From NCBI RefSeq assembly GCF_945859705.1, contig NC_079136.1, positions 5,001,501 to 5,065,500 of the forward strand: a DNA stretch of 64,000 nt. Direction: 5' to 3'. The stretch comes from Episyrphus balteatus. Lineage: Eukaryota > Arthropoda > Insecta > Diptera > Syrphidae. Within the stretch, counting starts at the first letter, position 1. Each line of letters starts with the position of its first letter. Below, piece after piece: positions 56,195-64,000 of the stretch. A program made the translations under genes and the position numbers. The notes under the pieces were generated by a model. That model was not told the origin of the DNA. It made no database searches and was given only the letters and a program-made list of their open reading frames with translations.

Positions 56195-59100
56195 TATGTT
56201 TATTTTTGGAACATTTTTGAATGCGGCCATTTTTAGTCCAAAATGTGTGGCGTAAATGGTCTTAAATATTCTGGCAACACTGCAAGTCCAAAAAAGCTAT
56301 AAAAAGATGTTTTTGTAAATTAAAAACAAATTTTTTTTTTGTACTAAAATTAAAGGGTTGAGCACCGGTAAGTTTCTTTAGGATTTTTATTATTGAATAA
56401 AAAGTGGCAGCAAAAAGCTTTTAAAGTTTTTTAAATGTAAATATGAAGATTTTATTAAAAATATGTCACAAAATGGCGTCGTACAAGTCAAAATTTTGAT
56501 TTTGTGTGTGTTTCAAATGCTTTTGAAAGTTAATAGCTTAAATAATAAAATAGATAAATTCCCCTTTTCGCTGAATTTCCTTGAAACTAATTATGTTGTT
56601 GTTCCTACGTTAGCCAACGGAATAAAATACTTCATCAAAGAATAAAATTGATGATAGCTCACTATAATTAGATGAGCATTTAAAAATAACCTTTAAGGCA
56701 ATTGTACAAACATTCCATCACTTAATTTAAAACATAAATATTCAGTCAATGTCTGTTATTTTAAGCTTTCTCCTTTCTTCCTTCAATAGCATCCAATAAA
56801 AAGAAAAGGGAAAATTCCTTTTGTATTGCCAGATGAGATTATTTTTCTGTATCCTTCCTTCTGGCAACCCAGAACTTAAATCCCTGGAAACAACAGCTCA
56901 CTCACTCTTTTCTCTTTTATCAAGCTTGATCGTATCTTTATTTAGAATTCATGAGAACTATACTGAGAATTTTCTTAAATTGAATTGTATAAAGTTCTTA
57001 AGGTCTGGTGATCCTATAAAATTCCTAGATTACAAGCACATTTTCAAAGGACAACCAACATAATGACTTTTAAATGTAAACAAGTAGGTTCCATACATTT
57101 TTAAATTCTATTCTTTTTCTCAGAAAAGCAGTACCAAAACCAAACATAAGCATAGAAAATTTATATAAAATAGGTTTTTTTTTTTTTTTGGTAACATTCG
57201 GAGTTGCGAGAATCATAAAAGAATTCGTTCCAGGTGGACTGTTACCTGCACCTTATGATATTTCCATTTTCCTTTGAAATCATCAGAGTATGAAATCACC
57301 ACAGATTTTTTGGTACGAAACGAACCAAAGGAACTTTACGATTCGAAGGAAGAAAATTAAAAAAAAAAAAAAAATCTTTTTTCGACTTTTCTTGGATCGC
57401 TGATTTAACGCAAAGCCTGTTTAAGCTTTAAACACATTCCTTTCTCACATTTATAAATTGCCTTAATTTAGCAGCTTTTTGTGTTATCAACTTGAGATTT
57501 TAGTCCAATTTAACCAAGAATTCGCACAATCAAGGAGTCCGCATTTTGAATGAATAATTTATTCCAAACACACAGGACTCTCTGACTTTCTGGTACAGAA
57601 TGTTTCCAATTTATTTTTGATTTTTTTTTTTTTTTACTTTTGTCTACAAACAAATCGCACTTTCGCTCCAATACTTACAAATCCAAAAAAAAAAAAAGGA
57701 AAATAAATGCTCTTTTCTAGTACAGTGGTTTGGTATCGTCCTTAAAGTGAAACACATTCCTTAACTTTAGAGACCAAAAAAGAGAACTTGTATATCGTCG
57801 TTGTATTCGGATAGGAACAAAAGGGAACAAAATTTAAAACCTAATTTTGGTGAGGCAATTTATTGACCTTTCAAGAAAATATATACAAAACATCCTTTGT
57901 CCCCCTCGCCCACCTTCATGTTTTCAAAGGATGCCTATTCCTATATCCTAATGATGCGGAAAAATGTTCAAATTCACTTTTCTTCTTCCTTGGGGAGTTT
58001 TTTTGGCTTTTTTTATAGCTTTACTATGTAGTGGTCTGGGGTAAAGGAATATGTAGGCTTCGTGCTACGTTGAGGAATGTGGTTTAGCACTTTGAATTGT
58101 GTCACTTTTTAAATTTTCTGTTTTTTTTTTGTTTTTTGAATGAAAGAAAAATGTGTTTTCTTGACTTGTGTCATTTGTTTATATCCATATAGTACCTGTG
58201 GTATTCTCTGTGTTGGCTTAAATTTTATTTGCAAATTGAAATTTATGAATGCTCTTTTCCATCATAGATAGTCCCGTTAATGACCGAACATTGTTTGGAC
58301 GAAATTATGTACTTTATTTAAATTTCCGCCTATGGACCCGCATAATTGAAGATCCTTGTTCGAAGTTGAACATATTTTTGCAATTAAATTGTTTCTTCTC
58401 TACAATTTATTCTAATTTTTTACTTCAAATTGTATTTATGGAGTAATTTTATTTCGAAGAAAAAACTAGGAGTAAGGATTTCGTGGAATTTACATTGATT
58501 GACTGTTTTTGAAGGCAAGAAATTTGTATCAAAAGAATTTAAATTAGGTATTTATTAGCAAATTCTTGCCAAACACTTAAAAGTTGATTGCAGAAAGGCT
58601 ATTTGGAAAAAAAAAAAATAGAAAATACTAATAATGATGACTTTAAAATTGTGAAAGATAGGTAATTGTCAATGATTTTGAAAATTCAGTTTTTTTCACT
58701 TTAGAAATATGTAGCTTCGCTCAAGGAATGTTCATTAGAACTTTAGAATTTTTTCTGAAAACTTATGAAGTATTTGGCAATATTAAGTTTATGGTTGAAG
58801 CGACACTAAATGAGATGAGTTCTTTTCACACATTTATCTCAAAATTTAGCAGCATCAAAACCGTTTGACAGTATGGAATCTACAATGATGTGAAAAATAA
58901 TTTTTTTGTATGCATTATTTGCCATTACAAATTAAAAAAAAATATTCATTGCAACTGAAAAATAATTGCATTAAAACAAAATTTATTGGAACTGAAAAGT
59001 ATTTGGAACAAAAAAAAAAGTATTTTTTGCAAATAAAAATATCTTGCAATTTTGATTACAAATAAAAAATTTTCTGCATTGAAAAAAAAAATTCAAAATG

Positions 59101-59288
59101 TGTGCATTAAATATTTTTTTTACTTGCGATATAGGTAGATACTATAGGACAAGTTTAGGATTCGTAAAAAAAATCTAACTTGAAATAACAATTTTACATG
59201 GCATTACGATGATGTAGAATGACAAAAAAGTGGGTCCTGCAATTCTGCCGAGCTGCAGCTCAAGTAGCACAAAAGTCTAAAATATATA
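56195..59288. other. Intergenic stretch
   Basis: AT-rich DNA; frames at 56463-57063 and 58249-58446 have no domain. Nothing else recognised. Confidence 0.45.
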
Positions 59289-60158
59289 GGGTAAAGTTGC
59301 TAGTAGCCGGACCCTTAAGGATTCTGTCTCATAAAATAAAGCACAGAAACGTCGAATATCAACATTTTCGAATAATTCTTAAAATAAAATGTACTTTATT
59401 TAATAATTTTTCGGTATGGTTAAAATAATAGTTAATAATAGTTCCCAAAAATATTTCATTTAAGTTTTTGTATAAAAAAGTCCGATTCTCCTAAATCCGG
59501 CCTTTGTTTCCTATTTTCGACCATCTAGTGTCCCATTTCCGGCCACTGACTTTATAAGGTCAAGCTTAAATAAATTGAATGTTTTTTTATTTAAATTTTT
59601 GTGTTTTAAGAATTTAGAAACAATTTTGATTGTTAATAAGTTATAACATCAAATGATTTAAAAATGTATTTATTATTCCCCATTTTTTAAACTTTTATCA
59701 ATAAACGAGGGCCGAATACAGGAAACTCTTGAATTTCAAAGTTTTTTTTTGTGTTCTATCTCCGGCCCCCCTTAAAATTACCAAAATTCACATCTTTTTC
59801 CTATTTAAAACCTATTTTATTTGAAGAATAATATATATTTAATAAGAAAAACAACATTTCAAAGCATTAGCTCTTGAATTGTTTCCACAAAACACTAATT
59901 ACGATAGTAGGTTTCGGCAGTAAAATTTAAAAAAAAACCATACCCGATTGGATCACTTCACAAAAACTTATTTTTTTCTAAGAAAACTGAATAACAAGAA
60001 TATCTAATAAGAATATTGTAATTTTAGGAGAGACATTTAAAAGAACAGAATAATAGCAAAAATTTGAAATAAATCCTACGAAATCACTAGTTATAAGGAT
60101 TTTTCTGAAAGGTGGCCGGGTACTGGAGAGGGCCGGCCGGAATTAGGCAACTCTACCC
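59289..60158. mobile_element. 870-bp non-autonomous DNA element, TIR GGGTA(A/G)AGTTGC, TA flanks
   Basis: Left GGGTAAAGTTGCTAGTAGCC; right on the minus strand GGGTAGAGTTGCCTAATTCC, then GGCCGG. TA precedes and follows. CCGGCC motifs recur inside (59498, 59531, 59762, 60130), giving unusual G/C patches in AT-rich DNA. No transposase. Confidence 0.75.
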
Positions 60159-61019
60159 TACATTTTGAATATAAAAAATACACCGTTTTCTCGTATATAA
60201 TAAACACCAGTGGATAAAAAATTATACCGATTGTCGGTTGTATATAAATAACGCTAGCCGTATAAAAAACGATCTTGTTTTTGGTGAAAAACTATTTCTT
60301 TGAGTTTGAAAAATAAATCTATGGATAAAATTCACCATTAAAATTATTTTGATTTAAATTTAAACCGTAGTTTATTTTTTCAACCTCAAACAGTTTTATG
60401 AATTAAAACTTGCACCATTTCTTATGAAATAAATAAAAATTAATTTTTATTCACTTCCATAATATGGCCATAAGAAAATAATGAATAAATATGAATTTGA
60501 GTGCCTAATTCAAGAACGAAGCACATTCTATCTACTGATTTTGGATCCTAACCCGTCTAAAAATCAACTGCCGAAAATTTCAATGAATTAATAATTTTAT
60601 TCTATTATTGAAAATAAGCCTCATGTAATTTTTTTATGAAAAATATGGCGTCTCCCACTTATGAAGTTTGGTGAATTTTATTTCTCCAAGGTGTACTTCC
60701 TACACCAAATTATAGTGTACAAAATATACCATTTTGGTTGCTTTCAGAACCAAATAATTTTATGCACCATTAATGGTATATTATAAAAACAACTCAAATC
60801 GGTGCATATTTTAAAAGAAATGTTGAAATTTTGCACCGAAAATGGTATAATTTTTACACATACATTTTACAAATACATAATTTTTTTCAATTTTACACTA
60901 AAATTAATGAATTTACACCAATTTATACACCAGTGTGCTACTTGAGAGCCTAAACGAGTAAAGTGTTTTCTTCAAAGTTGGTAGTTAGCAGAAATTTTTT
61001 TTTACCAAAACTCACGGTA
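60159..61019. other. Intergenic stretch
   Basis: AT-rich. ACACCAGTG occurs at about 60208 and 60927 in the same orientation and ATGGTATA recurs between; perhaps an unresolved repeat. No gene. Confidence 0.4.
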
Positions 61020-61640
61020 CGTGTCATATAACGAAAATAGAAAAGTTAATTTTTTTCAAAAACGGCTCTAACGATTTTGATTAAAATTTTTGTGTGTACA
61101 CATAAGAACCAAACTTTTGAAAAAAAAAAAAAATATTTTTTATACCGTTATTATGGCAGGTTTTTTTGGTTTCTGAATATCTCGAAGAAGATTAACCCGA
61201 TTTCAAAGAAAATTTTTAAACAAAAGCGTTTAAGTATAAAGGCAATATTAAAATTTTAGAAAAGTTTGAAAAACACATTTTTGGATTTAAAAGAAATATT
61301 TCAATTTTCTTTTTTGAAAAATAAATTTTTTGGAAACGGGTCGGTGAAAAATTTTGAATTTTCTTTTTTATGTGTAAATCAATTATTTCAAAATGTTAGA
61401 AAATTTGTATACCTACATACATAAAAAATGATTTTTTTTTAAATGGCTCTAACAATTTTCGAATTTTTTTTTTGTATTCTTTCTTTATGCAAGAAATAAA
61501 ATGGCATACTTGCTTTTGTGTACAAAATCCTCAAAAATATCAAATTTTCTCTAATTTTGTTCAATAAAAAGCTTAAACATTAGAACAACTTTTACCATAA
61601 GAGCAAGGACGTGCGACCCCAGTTTATTTAATGTCCGTCG
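61020..61640 (-). mobile_element. Repeat family B, diverged copy 3
   Basis: The minus strand from 61640 reads ATTAAATAAACTGGGGTCGC, then ACGTCCTTGCTCTTA, matching the left end of copy 2. Further on, TCAAAATCGTTAGAGCCGTT appears (about 61085-61062). Strongly diverged in between. Confidence 0.55.
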
Positions 61641-63756
61641 AATTTTGTAAGAAATTTGACGAAAGCACTTAAGTTTTTTATACATTCTGTTACAAATTTG
61701 ATTTAAAACATCTTTTAAATCACACCTGCTTTGTGGCAGAAATACTGAATTGATACAATTTTTGACACTATAAAGTCTTTCTGCGATGCTATCCCTAAAA
61801 GTTTGCTAAAGTGTTTTTATTTAATCCAATTTGTAATAATATCATAAAAACTGAATATTTAAAGAAAATTTAAGAATTTTTTTTAAATAAAATTCTATTC
61901 AATTCAATCTTTCTCTCTCGGGGCTGTATTTTATTTTGTTTACATTTTAAAATTTTCAGATAAAGGTATTACTCGGCATAAGACTCTTCAAACGACTTTA
62001 TGCTACCTAAATTGGCTTTTTTTTTATTCCATCAAAGGGTTATATGGAGAGGAGGCTTGATTGGTTGGTTTTGTGACTCTCTTTTTGGTTTAAATAATGC
62101 AAAGAATAAAATTAGCATACAAAATATTTATGGTCATGATTGTGATGCATATACTTTCTTTTGTGATGGGAGAATACATATTTTTGAAGGAGAACCAAAG
62201 AAGTCCCTACAAGAGAGGACATCATTTTTTGTTTTATTTTTTCTTCTCTTTGTTTGAATTATGTTGGTTATTTTCTTTGTGTGATCATAAATCAGCTTTT
62301 ATGGGTATCTTTTTTTTTTTTTATTTTAAATTGGAAATTTCTTATTACATGTATGTAGTAAATACATATATGTAATGTGTGTTATCTTGTAAAATAAATG
62401 ATTTGTAATGGTTAAGGTTTTTATCAGAAAATACATAAAAATGGAAGATATCCGGTGTATCAAAATTTTAATGTGACGCTATAAATTCTAGGACCTTGTT
62501 GAATTGAACTCTGATACATCTAAAGAGAAAATGTAGATGCTTTAATGGTTTCAACAGGGAATTGAACATAAAACATAAAATAGTTAAGGATAACCAAAGT
62601 TAACTTATCACCAAAACCATTCTTATCCTTGTCACATATTTTGTTTTTTTTTTTTTTCACCCATAAAATCGATACAAGGATAAAATTAATTATTACCTAA
62701 GGACAATACATTATTTCGAAAATTTATTATTTATTCATCACTGTAAGTGCGATAAGAAGTTTAATATTCCCTCTAAGTAGACCCATAATTTAGAGTGCTG
62801 GGTGGATATTGGATATAGCCAATAGTAAATAATTGAATTGAATTGATTTGAATAATTTTAAACCTGATAATGCCACCATTTTATAGGATAAACCAATGGA
62901 AATTCAGCGCGCACTTGGTAAATAATTAATTCACTATTTATACCATTTTACGAGTGTATGTACCTTTATTTCAAAGTTTTTCGGGCTATAATTTAAATTT
63001 TGTTAATGCAGAGGATGATTTGGTTTTTTTAAATTTATTTTTTATTTTGGGTCATTCAGAGCACTTTAAATTTTTTTTTTTAAATTCTGAATCATCTAGT
63101 GATAGGAGAAAAAGGTTACATAATATGAAATAATGGAGGGATTTCATTTTTTCAGGATGTTGTTTTTTTTTTTGTTTTATGAAAAAAATGATTTTTTCCT
63201 AGGAGTTGATCCTTGGAAAGAAAAAGCTTAAAATCCTTTTTTTTTTCCTTTTTTTTTCAACGAAAACCAAAATTTATGGACTATACGTTAAAGGATTTAA
63301 TATTCATCATGGATTTTGCGTTTGCTTTAAAAATTAACTCATTTTTAAAAATTAAATATTCATTTGTGTTCATTTCCGGATACGGATGAATTTTTATTTG
63401 TGTTTAAATTTGGTATGTGTCACTATTGATTTTGAACTTTTTTTAAACTCTTAATTGGTTAAAATCTACTCTTCTAAAATCTCATTAGCTGGCTTAACTC
63501 TTTGAAATACAATACAACTGTGTTCTGACAAGCTAAACAAGAAATCAAGGACACAAAATTTGATATCGATTGCAATTTTCTGTTTTGTTTTTGTGAGCAC
63601 ATAGTTTTTGTGTAAAATTAAAAACAAAAATTGACATGATTCGTGATTATTATTTTCATAAAAGTAAAAAGTAATAAATGTGCATTGTTAGGGTGATTCT
63701 GTTATTACTTTTTTTTGTGGTTCTTAATAATTCATCATGGGCTGTGTCCAATGTGT
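61641..63756. other. Intergenic stretch
   Basis: AT-rich; frames 62000-62375 have no domain. No gene or element recognised. Confidence 0.45.
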
Positions 63757-64000
63757 CCTCGTGAATCCTATCATTGACATTTAAAACAAAAAAAGGATAC
63801 ATTCTATCTTTGCCAGGTGAAAGTAATTGACAAAATGTTAGCTTGTGCACTCTTTTAATTTCGCTGCCCAAAACATTAACATCCTTTTGGTCAAATTGAA
63901 TAGTACACATTACAAAGATATAAAAAAAAGGACATGGCTTGTTTCTGTATTAAACCTTTTGTCTTTATTAGGTAATTCGAAACCAACAAAATGTACACAA
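63757..64000 (+). repeat. ~270-bp direct duplication, copy 2 (cut by window edge)
   Basis: Second copy of 52540-52815, 11.2 kb away in the same orientation, still matching at the last base of the window (AATGTACAC). The full length of the duplication is therefore not known. Confidence 0.75.

Noticed and set aside
60204..60935. Transposon bounded by ACACCAGTG
   Set aside because: The two copies are in direct, not inverted, orientation and no other border evidence exists.
52540..64000. LTR retrotransposon with the duplicated ~270 bp as LTRs
   Set aside because: The 11 kb between has no gag or pol reading frame, primer-binding site or polypurine tract that I can see.
1..64000. CRISPR array, operons, bacterial promoters
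   Set aside because: Spliced genes, LINEs and insect-type repeats make this eukaryotic DNA; no spaced identical repeats of CRISPR type occur.

Overview
The window is intron-rich, AT-rich eukaryotic DNA, most likely from an insect and probably a fly. The only host gene whose exons I can read is on the plus strand. It is a beta-adrenergic-like octopamine receptor whose sequence best fits the Octbeta2R class. There is no bacterial or phage content.

Region 1 (58-30454) is the receptor gene. Six coding exons (58-380, 626-724, 13853-13951, 14034-14413, 16071-16248, 30136-30454) join with GT/AG introns into a 465-residue seven-transmembrane protein. Introns 2 and 5 are about 13 kb and 14 kb. Intron 4 holds 1308 bp of a perfect hexamer array (TTAATG, 218 units).

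Region 2 is the content of introns 2 and 5. It holds LINE relics, one of them split by a DNA element with TIRs; several non-autonomous DNA elements with clear terminal inverted repeats (1772, 2893, 17730, 20325, 27160); and three copies of an unassigned 1.6-1.9 kb repeat, called family A here. Two family A copies lie inverted in intron 5. A degenerate ~148-bp tandem array and a pair of mutually exclusive hairpins are also present.

Region 3 (30455 to about 33000) is the 3' UTR and an extremely A-rich tract. A 143-nt high-complexity stem-loop (31632-31774) stands out in it.

Region 4 (33000-64000) looks intergenic, or like the long 5' intron of a following gene. It has a TATA-less Inr+DPE core-promoter match at 37119-37151 and further copies of repeat families A, B and C. 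It also has a 1.16-kb near-perfect palindrome (47142-48303), two TA-flanked elements (54500-56194, 59289-60158), two LINE 3' fragments, and a direct duplication of about 270 bp (52540 and 63757). No coding exon of a second gene could be established.

Splice joins and repeat borders were read by eye. Family names beyond the receptor and the LINE domains are inference.
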